A DNA stretch of 41,558 nucleotides from Bacteroidia bacterium (GTDB lineage Bacteria > Bacteroidota > Bacteroidia > Bacteroidales > Prolixibacteraceae): contig JAPLDR010000065.1 in assembly GCA_026391655.1 (NCBI GenBank), positions 1-41,558 of the forward strand, in the 5' to 3' direction. This document shows, piece by piece, positions 24,389 through 33,435 of this stretch. A program made the position numbers and the translations under genes. Under the pieces are notes generated by a model. The model had not been told where the DNA came from. It did not search any database and worked only from the letters and a program-made list of their open reading frames with translations. Every line of letters starts with the position of its first letter. Position 1 is the first letter of the stretch.

Positions 24389-25773
24389 GTATAAACACAA
24401 AGTTTGAGCGAACACTTGGTCTGGGATATGTTGTCGTTGTAGTGGTCGGTAACATTATTGGCTCCGGGGTTTATAAGAAAATTGCCCCCATGGCTGCAGA
24501 ACTTCATTCGTCGGGTTGGGTTTTGATTGCGTGGATCGTTGGTGGCCTGATTACCCTGTTTGGAGCTTTAAGTAATGCTGAAGTGGCTGGTTTGTTAGCT
24601 GATACAGGAGGTGATTTTGTTTATCACAAAAAGATTTATAACCGGTTTTTTGCATTTATTTACGGGTGGTCGTTATTTACTATTATTCAGACCGCTTCTA
24701 TTTCGTCGTTGGCTTATGTGTTTGCTCAATCGCTCAATAGTTTGATTTCGTTACCCGATTTGCTCTCTTCGCTTAGTAATTTCACAATTGGCGGAGTTTT
24801 TTTCCCGTTCGCTGACTTTTCGGTAAAACTTACGGCAATTATTCTGATTCTTGTGCTTACGCTTGTGAATATCAAGGGGATAAAAAGCGGTGCCGTGGTA
24901 AGTAAACTTGTTTTAATACTGGTTTTTACAGGAATTTTTCTGATTATTGTGTTTGGATTGGGAAGTCACCATTCAATACCTGCCCGCAGTTTTGATCTGA
25001 GCAGAGGTTCAAATGCTCCTGTTACCATTTCAGCCTTCTTTACGGCAATGCTCGCAGCATTTTGGGCTTACCAGGGTTGGGCCACTGTAGGATTTATCGG
25101 CGGCGAGGTTAAGGATGCAAAACGGAATATCCCAAGGGGAATTCTGATTGGTGTTTTTATGGTGATTGCTGTTTATCTGCTTGTTAATGTCACCTATCTT
25201 TCGTTATTGTCTGTCCCACAGTTGGAACAGATATACAAATCTGGAAACCAAATTGCTGCTATAGAGGCGGTAAGGGTCTTCTGGGGCGATAATGGCGCTC
25301 TTTTTATCTCGATGCTGATTCTGATCAGCACATTGGGATGTACTAATGCAACAATATTGGCTAGTCCCCGGGTTTATTTTGCGATGGCCCGTGAAAAACT
25401 ATTTTTACAGGACGCCGGAACATTGAACAAGTCGAATGCGCCGGGCAATTCGTTGATCTGGCAGGGAATTTGGGCCTCAGTGCTGGTGCTTTCCGGAACA
25501 TTCGATCAGTTAACCGATATGATCATCTTTGCCGTATTTTTATTTTATGGTGCCACTTCACTCGGTGTTTTTCTTTTACGCCGAAGAATGCCCGACGCTC
25601 CGCGGCCTTATAAAGTCTGGGGTTATCCGGTCGTACCGGCAATTTTTATTGTGTTCTGTTTATTTCTGTTTTTCAATACAATAGTTACACGACCGCGCGA
25701 AGCCATTTTCGGGCTCACACTTATATTTTCGGGTCTGCCGGTTTTCTGGTATTTGAACAGAAAGAAAGGATAG
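24385..25773 (+). CDS. APC-superfamily amino-acid permease
   Basis: A 462-residue inner-membrane transporter with about 12 transmembrane segments. The first helix has VVVVVGNIIGSGVYKKIAPMA, the glycine-rich unwound segment where APC permeases bind the amino-acid backbone. FWAYQGWATVGFIGGEVKDAKRNIPRGI in the middle is the conserved APC loop, and NATILASPRVYFAMAREKLF follows. It ends in a short hydrophilic tail. Substrate is unknown; the closest annotated groups are basic or neutral amino-acid/polyamine antiporters and exchangers. The start overlaps the leader frame stop, and a long hairpin follows the stop codon. Confidence 0.9.
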   Translation: MSINTKFERTLGLGYVVVVVVGNIIGSGVYKKIAPMAAELHSSGWVLIAWIVGGLITLFGALSNAEVAGLLADTGGDFVYHKKIYNRFFAFIYGWSLFTIIQTASISSLAYVFAQSLNSLISLPDLLSSLSNFTIGGVFFPFADFSVKLTAIILILVLTLVNIKGIKSGAVVSKLVLILVFTGIFLIIVFGLGSHHSIPARSFDLSRGSNAPVTISAFFTAMLAAFWAYQGWATVGFIGGEVKDAKRNIPRGILIGVFMVIAVYLLVNVTYLSLLSVPQLEQIYKSGNQIAAIEAVRVFWGDNGALFISMLILISTLGCTNATILASPRVYFAMAREKLFLQDAGTLNKSNAPGNSLIWQGIWASVLVLSGTFDQLTDMIIFAVFLFYGATSLGVFLLRRRMPDAPRPYKVWGYPVVPAIFIVFCLFLFFNTIVTRPREAIFGLTLIFSGLPVFWYLNRKKG

Positions 25774-25792
25774 TTTATCAGGTATAAATTCA

Positions 25793-25839
25793 AAGTGACT
25801 GGGTGAGTGTTCAAATCATGAACGCTCATCCGGTCACTT
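25793..25839. terminator. Bidirectional terminator between the permease and uvrA
   Basis: A 20-bp stem (25793-25812 with 25820-25839) that pairs throughout when three G-U pairs are allowed, with the 7-nt loop AAATCAT. It lies between two convergent stop codons. T-runs after it are weak on both strands, so termination strength is uncertain. Confidence 0.65.
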
Positions 25840-25849
25840 CCGGGAATTT

Positions 25850-28651
25850 TCAGCCTAATTTATTGACCAGATATTTCCCCGTATATGATTCTTCGCATTT
25901 CACAATATCTTCCGGAGTTCCTTCAAATACTTTATAACCACCTTTTTCACCACCTTCGGGACCTAAGTCGATGATCCAGTCAGCTACTTTGATCACTTCA
26001 GTATTGTGTTCGATAATTAATACGGTATGTCCTCTCGATATCAGTGCATTAATCGCGTCGAGCAGTTTTCGGATATCATGAAAATGAAGCCCGGTTGTAG
26101 GTTCGTCAAAGATAAATAGGGTAGGAGTGTCTTTCTCTTTTGCGAGGAACGACGCCAATTTGATGCGCTGACTTTCACCTCCTGAAAGTGTACTTGACGA
26201 TTGTCCGAGCTTAACGTAGCCGAGACCCACATCCTGCAATGGCATGAGCTTTTTGGCAATCTTTTTCCCTTCGTGTTTGTCATTTTCAGAGAAAAACAGG
26301 ATGGCTTCATCGACTGTCATTTCAAGGATATCGTAAATGCTCTTCTCCTTGAATTTTACATCCAGAACATCTGCCTTAAATCGTTTGCCGTGGCAGCTTT
26401 CGCAGGTCAGGTGGATGTCGGCCATAAATTGCATCTCAACTTTTATTTCCCCTTCGCCCTGGCATTCTTCACACCTGCCGCCATCGATGTTAAACGAAAA
26501 ATGGGAAGCGGTATAACCGTTGATCTTTGATGCCTGCTGATCGGCATACAATTTTCGGATATCATCGTATGTTTTCAGATAAGTCACAGGATTCGAACGC
26601 GATGATTTTCCGATCGGATTCTGGTCGACAAATTCAACGGCAGTAATTAATAAGAGATCGCCTTGCAATCGTATGTGATCGCCGGTTTTTTCGCCATAAC
26701 CTCCAAGATGCTTGGTAAGTGCCGGATAGAGGATTTTCCTGACCAGAGACGATTTTCCTGAACCGCTGACACCGGTTACAACAGTAAGTGTGTTCAATGG
26801 AAATTTGACATCAATCCCTTTAAGGTTGTTTTCGCGGGCGCCCGTAATTTCGATAAAGTTATTCCATTTTCGTCTGACTAACGGAAGATCGATCTTTTCG
26901 GAGCCGTTGAGGTATCGGGCAGTGAGGCTTTTATTATTTAAAGCCAGCTCTTTGTGCGATCCCTGGAAAACGACTTCGCCACCATTTATGCCGGCGAGTG
27001 GCCCGATATCGATAATCATATCGGCATTGCGGATGATCTCCTCGTCGTGTTCGACAATGATCACGCTGTTGCCAAGATGCTGCAATTTACGTAGTACTTT
27101 GATAAGTCTGACAGTATCGCGGGAGTGAAGGCCAATTGAGGGCTCGTCGAGAATGTACATTGAACCGACAAGGCTGCTTCCGAGGGAGGTTGCCAGATTG
27201 ATACGTTGTGATTCGCCACCCGACAATGATGATGAAAGACGGTTCAGCGTGAGGTAGCCTAATCCAACATCACAAAGAAACTCGATCCGGTTGTTGATCT
27301 CAATCAATAGCCGATCTGATACAATCTTATCATGGTCAGTTAAATGAAGACCATGAAAAAACGATGCAAGCTGATCAACAGGCTGATTAACGAGGTCGGA
27401 AACAGCTTTTCCTCCGATCTTCACATACGAAGCCTCCTTTTTCATTTTTTTTCCTTCACATTCCGGACATGTCGTTTTGCCACGATAGCGCGAAAGCATC
27501 ACGCGGTATTGGATTTTATACGATTGCTCTTCGATCGATTTAAAGAAGCTGTTTAATCCTTCAAAATATTGATTACCAGTCCATAATAATCGTTTCTGTC
27601 CGGGTGTAAGATCGTAATAGGATTGGTGAATGGGAAAATTGAATTTATCCGAATTCATCACGAGCTGATCTTTCCATTCGCCCATCTTTTCACCTTTCCA
27701 GCAAACAATTGCTTCATTATAAATCGAGAGCGATTTATTTGGTATCACCAGATCTTCATCAATCCCGATAGTTTTTCCGTATCCTTCACAAACCGGACAT
27801 GCACCGATGGGATTGTTGAAACTAAACATGTGGAGTGACGGCTCCTCAAATGCGATTCCGTCAGCTTCAAAACGGTTTGAAAATTGGTACAGCGTGGTTT
27901 CTTTATCGGTGATGATCCTGACAATACAGTCTCCTTTCCCTTCATAGAAAGCTGTTTGAACCGAATCGGCGGCCCGGCTCAGTACATCTTCGTCATCCGA
28001 AACGGCGAACCGGTCAATCACAATACTAAGCTCTTTTACCTTTTTTTTTGCTGAAAGAGATGCATCAATTTCAGCAATACGGATTACTTCTCCATTAATT
28101 TCAAGACGTGTGAATCCTTGTTGCTGAAGTAAATCTGCCTCCTGAGCCAATGTCCGCTCTTTATTAATACGAAACGGAGAAAGGAGAATCACCCTTGTCC
28201 CTTCAGGGAAGGAAAAAATAGTGTTGACAACATCAGTAACAGTATGTCTTACCACCTCTTTACCCGTGACAGGTGAATAGGTTCGACCGATCCTCGCATA
28301 AAGCAATTTGATATAATCGTATATTTCAGTTGATGTTCCGACGGTTGATCGCGGATTACGCGTATTGACTTTTTGTTCGATGGCAATGGCCGGGGGAATC
28401 CCCTTGATATAATCGACATCGGGTTTGTCCATCCTTCCCAAAAACTGCCGGGCATAGGATGAGAGGCTCTCCACATAACGACGTTGTCCCTCGGCATAAA
28501 GTGTGTCGAAGGCCAAAGATGATTTTCCTGAGCCTGAAAGCCCCGTGATCACAACCATCTTATTCCGGGGAATCTGAAGATTGATGTTTTTCAGATTGTG
28601 AACCCTGGCACCCTTTATTTCAATATATTGATTTTTAATATTTTCAGCCAT
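25850..28651 (-). CDS. uvrA: Excinuclease ABC subunit A
   Basis: DNA-damage recognition subunit of nucleotide excision repair, acting with UvrB in the cytoplasm. It is 933 residues long, normal for UvrA. Two ABC ATPase modules are visible: Walker A as GLSGSGKSSLAFDTLYAEG near the N-terminus and GVSGSGKSSLVRKILYPAL in the second half, with ABC signatures LSGGESQRINLA and LSGGESQRIKLA and Walker B ILDEPSIGLH and IFDEPTTGLH. Zinc-binding pairs CPVC, CEEC and CESC are present. It is transcribed alone; a promoter box lies at 28689-28696. Confidence 0.98.
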   Translation of the reverse strand: MAENIKNQYIEIKGARVHNLKNINLQIPRNKMVVITGLSGSGKSSLAFDTLYAEGQRRYVESLSSYARQFLGRMDKPDVDYIKGIPPAIAIEQKVNTRNPRSTVGTSTEIYDYIKLLYARIGRTYSPVTGKEVVRHTVTDVVNTIFSFPEGTRVILLSPFRINKERTLAQEADLLQQQGFTRLEINGEVIRIAEIDASLSAKKKVKELSIVIDRFAVSDDEDVLSRAADSVQTAFYEGKGDCIVRIITDKETTLYQFSNRFEADGIAFEEPSLHMFSFNNPIGACPVCEGYGKTIGIDEDLVIPNKSLSIYNEAIVCWKGEKMGEWKDQLVMNSDKFNFPIHQSYYDLTPGQKRLLWTGNQYFEGLNSFFKSIEEQSYKIQYRVMLSRYRGKTTCPECEGKKMKKEASYVKIGGKAVSDLVNQPVDQLASFFHGLHLTDHDKIVSDRLLIEINNRIEFLCDVGLGYLTLNRLSSSLSGGESQRINLATSLGSSLVGSMYILDEPSIGLHSRDTVRLIKVLRKLQHLGNSVIIVEHDEEIIRNADMIIDIGPLAGINGGEVVFQGSHKELALNNKSLTARYLNGSEKIDLPLVRRKWNNFIEITGARENNLKGIDVKFPLNTLTVVTGVSGSGKSSLVRKILYPALTKHLGGYGEKTGDHIRLQGDLLLITAVEFVDQNPIGKSSRSNPVTYLKTYDDIRKLYADQQASKINGYTASHFSFNIDGGRCEECQGEGEIKVEMQFMADIHLTCESCHGKRFKADVLDVKFKEKSIYDILEMTVDEAILFFSENDKHEGKKIAKKLMPLQDVGLGYVKLGQSSSTLSGGESQRIKLASFLAKEKDTPTLFIFDEPTTGLHFHDIRKLLDAINALISRGHTVLIIEHNTEVIKVADWIIDLGPEGGEKGGYKVFEGTPEDIVKCEESYTGKYLVNKLG

Positions 28652-28688
28652 ATCAAACTGGTAAAATGTATTGATTTTTCAATCAATG

Positions 28689-28696
28689 CAAATTTA
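28689..28696 (-). promoter_or_regulatory. Promoter -7 box of uvrA
   Basis: TAAATTTG on the minus strand, an exact TAnnTTTG match, 38 bp before the uvrA ATG. No recognisable damage-response operator was seen beside it. Confidence 0.45.
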
Positions 28697-28815
28697 CAAA
28701 TACTTTTTAGGCTATGTGTAAATTTATCTGATATAGAATTAAACTGTTTAGGAGTAAAGAAACTTTGATTCTACTTGATCCGTTTGTTATGATTTTAAAA
28801 CGGTTGCTTTAATTC

Positions 28816-28866
28816 CGCTGAATTAAAATTGCTTTTTATGCAAAAAAATGCACTTTTAATTCAGCG
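28816..28866. promoter_or_regulatory. 13-bp inverted repeat over the ATPase-gene promoter
   Basis: CGCTGAATTAAAA (28816-28828) and TTTTAATTCAGCG (28854-28866) are perfect inverted repeats separated by 25 bp of AT-rich sequence that includes TGCAAAAAAATGCA. The right arm covers the -33 region of the promoter whose -7 box is at 28874, which is a typical operator position. Confidence 0.5.
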
Positions 28867-28873
28867 ATTATTG

Positions 28874-28881
28874 TAATTTTG
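28874..28881 (+). promoter_or_regulatory. Promoter -7 box of the DUF4143-type ATPase gene
   Basis: TAATTTTG, an exact TAnnTTTG match, 29 bp before the ATG at 28910. Confidence 0.5.
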
Positions 28882-28909
28882 CATATTCATTTTTCAAAAA
28901 TAAGTTAAT

Positions 28910-30079
28910 ATGGACAAACTTGTTGGGTTATATCGAGGGTTAATTGACCAGACAGAGACAATCTATCTGCGTTATTTACACAATAAAGTGGATTGGAATA
29001 ACAGACTAACGGCAATTATGGGTGCGCGCGGCGCAGGGAAAACAACGCTGTTGTTACAACATATCAAGTTAAACCTTGACTTGAACGATACGCTTTATGT
29101 GAATGCCGACGACTTTTATTTTGCAGAAAATAAACTATTTGATCTGGCTTCTACATTCTATAAGAACGGAGGCAAACATCTATATATAGACGAGATACAC
29201 AAATATTCGCAGTGGTCGAAAGAGGTAAAGATGATGTACGATTATTTTCCCGATTTAACCATTGTATTCACGGGCTCTTCCATTTTGGATATTTACAAAG
29301 GGAGTGACGATCTAAGCCGGAGAGCACTAACATACAAGATGCCGGGAATGTCGTTTCGTGAATATTTGGAAATGTCGAAAGGAATCCGGTTACCATCTTA
29401 TTCGTTAGAGGAAATACTTCAAAACAAGGTGGAAATACCTGGCATAGATCACCCATTGCCTTTATTCAGGGAATACCTGCAGATCGGATATTACCCATTC
29501 TATAAAGAGCCCGGATATCAGGAGCGTTTGCGTAACATCATCAATCTTACTTTGGAAACCGACATCCCGATTTATGCCAACATGAATGTTGCAACCGCAA
29601 AAAAGATAAAACAGTTGTTGTACATCGTTTCACAAAGTTCACCTTTCAAGCCCAACCTCACCAAAATTGCACAATTGATAGACGTTCACCGCAATCAGGT
29701 TGCCGATTATCTTTTTTATCTCGAAAAGGCCGGGATTATAGCCTTATTGCGGAGCAATACAAAAGGTGTCAGATTATTGGGCAAAGTTGAAAAAGTTTAT
29801 CTGGATAATCCGAACATTATTGCCTCCATTGCTGAAGGTATCCCGAATACAGGAACGATCAGAGAAACTTTTTTTCTGAACCAAATGGGGGTTAATCACG
29901 ATGTTTTTTTATCGGAGGTGGCCGATTTTACCATTGAGAATTATACTTTTGAAATAGGGGGGAAAAATAAGACAAAAAAGCAAATCGCGGGACTAGATAA
30001 TGCATTTATTGTAAAAGACGACATTGAACACGGTTATATGAATACTGTTCCTTTGTGGGCTTTTGGTTTTAATTATTAA
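28910..30079 (+). CDS. AAA ATPase with DUF4143-type C-terminus
   Basis: A 389-residue cytoplasmic ATPase. The N-terminal AAA domain has Walker A GARGAGKTTLLLQ near residue 42, Walker B KHLYIDEIHKYSQWS and a sensor-like IVFTGSSI. The middle is a winged-helix-like region (KIAQLIDVHRNQVADYLFYLEKAG). The C-terminal YTFEIGGKNKTKKQI looks nuclease-like, as in the DUF4143 group. These ATPases are common in Bacteroidota and archaea, vary between strains and have no firm role; defence, toxin-like and DNA-related roles have been proposed. It ends only 2 bp from the convergent dnaJ stop. Confidence 0.85.
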   Translation: MDKLVGLYRGLIDQTETIYLRYLHNKVDWNNRLTAIMGARGAGKTTLLLQHIKLNLDLNDTLYVNADDFYFAENKLFDLASTFYKNGGKHLYIDEIHKYSQWSKEVKMMYDYFPDLTIVFTGSSILDIYKGSDDLSRRALTYKMPGMSFREYLEMSKGIRLPSYSLEEILQNKVEIPGIDHPLPLFREYLQIGYYPFYKEPGYQERLRNIINLTLETDIPIYANMNVATAKKIKQLLYIVSQSSPFKPNLTKIAQLIDVHRNQVADYLFYLEKAGIIALLRSNTKGVRLLGKVEKVYLDNPNIIASIAEGIPNTGTIRETFFLNQMGVNHDVFLSEVADFTIENYTFEIGGKNKTKKQIAGLDNAFIVKDDIEHGYMNTVPLWAFGFNY

Positions 30080-30081
30080 AT

Positions 30082-31230
30082 CTACTCAAACATATCTTTC
30101 ACCTTATCGAAAAATCCTTTGTCCTGATCTCCTTCGGGTGAAACGAAATTGGGCGATGTCTGGAGCTTTTCGAGCGTTTTACGTTCTTCCGGCGTGAGTT
30201 TTTGAGGAACCCATGCATGAATTTTCACCAATAAATCACCTTTACCATAACCATTTACGTCGGGCAACCCTTTTCCGCGAAGACGCAGGATCTTTTCAGG
30301 TTGGGTTCCTGATTCGATTTTTACTTTCACCTTTCCGTCGATTGTTGGAATTTCGGTTGTTAGACCTAAGGCAATATCGGGGAATGAAAGGTAGAGGTTG
30401 TATATCAGATCGTTCTCATCACGTGTAAGCTCCGGATGCTCTTCTTCTGAAATAAGAATCAGCAGATCGCCAGGTATTCCTCCGCGGCGGGCTCCGTTTC
30501 CTTTGCCTTCAAGCGAAAGCTGCATTCCTTCGGCCACTCCGGCTGGAATTTTTACGGTGATCACCTCTTCTCCCTGAATAATCCCTTCGCCATAACAGGT
30601 GTCGCATTTGTGCGAGATTATCTTTCCGTCGCCACCGCAAGTCGGACAGGTTGAGGTGGTTTGCATTTGTCCAAGAAAAGTGTTGCTTAACCGGGTTACC
30701 TGACCTGATCCGCGACAGGTTGAACAGGTGGTATGTCCACCGCTGCCTTTGGCTCCACTACCGTGACAAGTTGTACAAGTGATATATTTCTTTACCTTGA
30801 GTTTTTTTTCAGCTCCATGTGCAATTTCGCCCAAATCCAGGCTAACTTTAACCCGTAAGTTTGAACCACGATTGACCCGCTGGCTTCTTCCGCCAGAGCT
30901 AAATCCACCTCCAAATCCTCCAAAACCGCCGCCGCCGAAAATATCGCCGAACATTGAGAAGATATCGTCCATTGAACGGCCGCCACCGCTAAAACCGCCC
31001 TGATTGCCTAAGCCTGCATGGCCAAACTGATCGTATCGCTGCTTCTTTTCAGGCGTACTCAGCACTTCATAAGCTTCTGCTGCCTCTTTAAAGTTTTCTT
31101 CTGATTGCTTATCGCCCGGATTCTTATCAGGATGGTACTGCATCGCTTTTTTTCGGTAAGCTTTCTTTATTTCGTCGGCGCTTGAATTCTTGCTTACACC
31201 TAAAACTTCGTAGTAATCTCTTTTAGCCAT
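30082..31230 (-). CDS. dnaJ: Chaperone protein DnaJ
   Basis: Hsp40 co-chaperone that delivers unfolded proteins to DnaK and stimulates its ATPase. At 382 residues it is full length. Domains in order: J domain ([23 protein letters not shown] in YHPDKNPG), a Gly/Phe-rich linker with repeated FGGG, four zinc-binding CxxCxGxG motifs ([32 protein letters not shown]), and the substrate-binding C-terminal domain ([34 protein letters not shown]). It follows grpE with a 36-bp gap and is probably in one operon with it. Confidence 0.98.
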   Translation of the reverse strand: MAKRDYYEVLGVSKNSSADEIKKAYRKKAMQYHPDKNPGDKQSEENFKEAAEAYEVLSTPEKKQRYDQFGHAGLGNQGGFSGGGRSMDDIFSMFGDIFGGGGFGGFGGGFSSGGRSQRVNRGSNLRVKVSLDLGEIAHGAEKKLKVKKYITCTTCHGSGAKGSGGHTTCSTCRGSGQVTRLSNTFLGQMQTTSTCPTCGGDGKIISHKCDTCYGEGIIQGEEVITVKIPAGVAEGMQLSLEGKGNGARRGGIPGDLLILISEEEHPELTRDENDLIYNLYLSFPDIALGLTTEIPTIDGKVKVKIESGTQPEKILRLRGKGLPDVNGYGKGDLLVKIHAWVPQKLTPEERKTLEKLQTSPNFVSPEGDQDKGFFDKVKDMFE

Positions 31231-31266
31231 TTTTAGTTTATTGTGAGGTTTTTAACCCGTTATTTG

Positions 31267-31926
31267 TTATTCGCCCACCACAACTTTGGCAAACCTTATA
31301 ACCTTGTCGTTCAGATAATATCCTTTTTGAATCACATCGATAATTTTTCCTTTCAATTCTTCGGAGGGAGCAGGTATTTTTGTCAGTGCTTCGTGCAAAT
31401 CGGTATTAAAGGGTTTTCCGACAGCTTCAATTTCAGTGATTCCATTTTGTTTGTTGAATTCTTTGAATTTATTATATATCAACAATATGCCTTCTTTAGT
31501 GGCTTCAAAATCCATCCCCTGTTCAATTGAATGCATTGCCCGCTCGAAGTCATCGGTCACAGGCAAAATACTCAACATGACCGATTCGGCTGCTGTTTTT
31601 GTCAGTTCCATGCGTTCTCTGAGAGTTCTTTTACGGTAGTTGTCAAATTCAGCTGATAACCGGAGATATTTGTCAGTCATCTCATTATTGGCAGCTTCCA
31701 GTTCTACTATTTTAGCTTCCAGTGAAGCTTTTTCATCAAGTACCGACAACTCTTCTATTGGCATCTTTTTATCCTCTTTGTCGGAAGAGATGGTCTCTAA
31801 ATTCTCAGTAGATTTTTGATTATCAGTATTTAAATCAATCACCTTATCTTTATTAACTTTTGTATTTTCTTTATGATCCTTCTTTTTCATCCCTGCATTG
31901 TTATCTTTAAAATAATTGAATTTCAT
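31267..31926 (-). CDS. grpE: Nucleotide exchange factor GrpE
   Basis: Cytoplasmic co-chaperone that releases ADP from DnaK. It is 219 residues. A charged disordered N-terminus is followed by a long coiled-coil helix (ELEAANNEMTDKYLRLSAEFDNYRKRT) and the beta-wing domain (GITEIEAVGKPFNTDLHEAL, KGYYLNDKVIRFAKVVVGE), the classic GrpE ending. The first ATG (31926) may be replaced by the ATG 12 codons later (KKKDHKENTKV). It is the first gene of a grpE-dnaJ operon, and a 9-bp-spaced inverted repeat lies about 100 bp upstream. Confidence 0.96.
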   Translation of the reverse strand: MKFNYFKDNNAGMKKKDHKENTKVNKDKVIDLNTDNQKSTENLETISSDKEDKKMPIEELSVLDEKASLEAKIVELEAANNEMTDKYLRLSAEFDNYRKRTLRERMELTKTAAESVMLSILPVTDDFERAMHSIEQGMDFEATKEGILLIYNKFKEFNKQNGITEIEAVGKPFNTDLHEALTKIPAPSEELKGKIIDVIQKGYYLNDKVIRFAKVVVGE

Positions 31927-32028
31927 TTTTACAAAAAGGTTCTCCCTGTGAGTTTCGGGGACGTTTTACCTTTATTACGTCCTGATTATTTGGTTTGCTA
32001 AATATCAATGATTACCGATCAAATATGT

Positions 32029-32060
32029 TGCCAATTGTCCATACATAGACAAAATGGCAC
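32029..32060 (-). promoter_or_regulatory. Inverted repeat upstream of grpE-dnaJ
   Basis: TGCCAATTGTC (32029-32039) and GACAAAATGGCA (32049-32060) are near-perfect inverted arms separated by exactly 9 bp. On the minus strand the proximal arm provides TTG for a -33 box and is followed by CATATTTG, one base short of a TAnnTTTG match. The geometry resembles the HrcA/CIRCE heat-shock operator, but the arms do not match CIRCE. It is a candidate operator for the chaperone operon. Confidence 0.45.
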
Positions 32061-32125
32061 ATTGTATGGATTCCCGCTGTCAATTGGTCTAAACCGGTGA
32101 ATTTGGATTCGTAATCCTTATTTCT

Positions 32126-33433
32126 TCAAAGATCACGGGTAATTTTTGCACCGATTGCGTTGAGTCTCAAATCAATATTTTCGTAACCGCGATCGATTTG
32201 CTCGATGTAATCGATAGTTGACTTTCCTGTAGCAGAAAGCGCTGCAATTAACAAGGCAACTCCGGCTCTGATGTCGGGTGAACTCATTCGGGTTCCACGG
32301 AGATTATGCGATTTATCCAGCCCAATCACTGTTGCACGATGCGGGTCGCAAAGGATAATTTTTGCACCCATCTCGATAAGCCGGTCAACAAAAAACAAAC
32401 GGCTTTCGAACATCTTCTGGTGAATCAACACACTTCCCCGTGCCTGGGTCGCAATTACAAGGAAAATGCTTAATAAATCGGGGGTTAAACCGGGCCACGG
32501 AGCGTCGGCCACTGTAAGAATTGATCCGTCAATAAACGATTCAATTTCATAGTGTTCCTGAGCGGGAACATGAAGATCGTCGCCTTGATGGATCATATTG
32601 ATGCCAAACCGGCGGAACGATTCGGGGATAATTCCGAGCTGATCGTATGCGACATTTTTTATCGTAATATCAGAAGCAGTCATTGCGGCAAGACCGATAA
32701 AACTTCCAACTTCAATCATATCGGGTAACAAAACATGATCGCATCCGGTTAAAGAAGTTACTCCTTTAATTGTTAAAAGATTGGAGCCTACACCCTGAAT
32801 AGTGGCTCCCATGGAGATCAGCATCTTGCACAACTGTTGCAGATAGGGTTCGCAGGCTGCGTTATATATGGTAGTTGTTCCGACTGCCAACGTTGCAGCC
32901 ATCACGAGGTTGGCTGTTCCGGTCACTGAAGCTTCGTCGAGCAGCATATAACAACCTGTTAATTGCTTTGCTTCAACTCTGTAGGACGATTCAATGGTGT
33001 CATAAGAGAATGTTGCTCCAAGTGATTCGAAACCACGAAAATGAGTATCAAGTCTTCTTCTGCCGATCTTATCACCTCCGGGTTGGGGGATTATTCCGAT
33101 GCCAAATCTGGCAAGCATCGGGCCGACGATCATCAACGAGCCACGAAGGCTGCCTGCCTGTGAAAAGAACAGCGAAGATTTAAGCTGGTCGATGTCGATG
33201 TTGTCCGATTGAAAAGAGAAAACTCCTTTGGCGATCCGTTCAACTTTTGTTCCCAGGTTTATGAGAATTTCGATGAGCTTCAATACATCACTGATCTCGG
33301 GAATATTTGAGATTGTGATTTTTTGCGAAGTGAGCAAAGTTGCACAAATCACCTGCAATGCTTCATTTTTGGCACCTTGCGGTGTTAATTCTCCATGGAG
33401 TCGGGTACCACCTTCAATAATAAACCTTGCCAA
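32126..33433 (-). CDS. murA: UDP-N-acetylglucosamine 1-carboxyvinyltransferase, Asp-type active site
   Basis: MurA transfers enolpyruvate from PEP to UDP-GlcNAc, the first committed step of peptidoglycan synthesis, in the cytoplasm. At 435 residues it is full length. The conserved K22-N23 pair is in GAKNEALQ, and the flexible active-site loop reads PQPGGDKIGRRRLDTH. Residue 121 is Asp where the fosfomycin target Cys (Cys115 in E. coli) normally sits. Later motifs (LLDEASVTGTANLVMAA, DRGYENIDLRLNAIGA) agree with MurA. Asp at this place is known from naturally fosfomycin-insensitive MurA enzymes such as those of mycobacteria and chlamydiae. It follows the DUF4290 gene by 2 bp, so the two are co-transcribed. 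Confidence 0.97.
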   Translation of the reverse strand: MARFIIEGGTRLHGELTPQGAKNEALQVICATLLTSQKITISNIPEISDVLKLIEILINLGTKVERIAKGVFSFQSDNIDIDQLKSSLFFSQAGSLRGSLMIVGPMLARFGIGIIPQPGGDKIGRRRLDTHFRGFESLGATFSYDTIESSYRVEAKQLTGCYMLLDEASVTGTANLVMAATLAVGTTTIYNAACEPYLQQLCKMLISMGATIQGVGSNLLTIKGVTSLTGCDHVLLPDMIEVGSFIGLAAMTASDITIKNVAYDQLGIIPESFRRFGINMIHQGDDLHVPAQEHYEIESFIDGSILTVADAPWPGLTPDLLSIFLVIATQARGSVLIHQKMFESRLFFVDRLIEMGAKIILCDPHRATVIGLDKSHNLRGTRMSSPDIRAGVALLIAALSATGKSTIDYIEQIDRGYENIDLRLNAIGAKITRDL

Positions 33434-33435
33434 GG

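Noticed and set aside
30779-31003. Proline-rich plus-strand frame inside dnaJ
   Set aside because: It is the complement of the Gly/Phe-rich region and a zinc-finger part of DnaJ, which fully explains it.
32029-32060. Calling the inverted repeat upstream of grpE a CIRCE element
   Set aside because: Only the spacer length fits; the arm sequences do not match TTAGCACTC/GAGTGCTAA.
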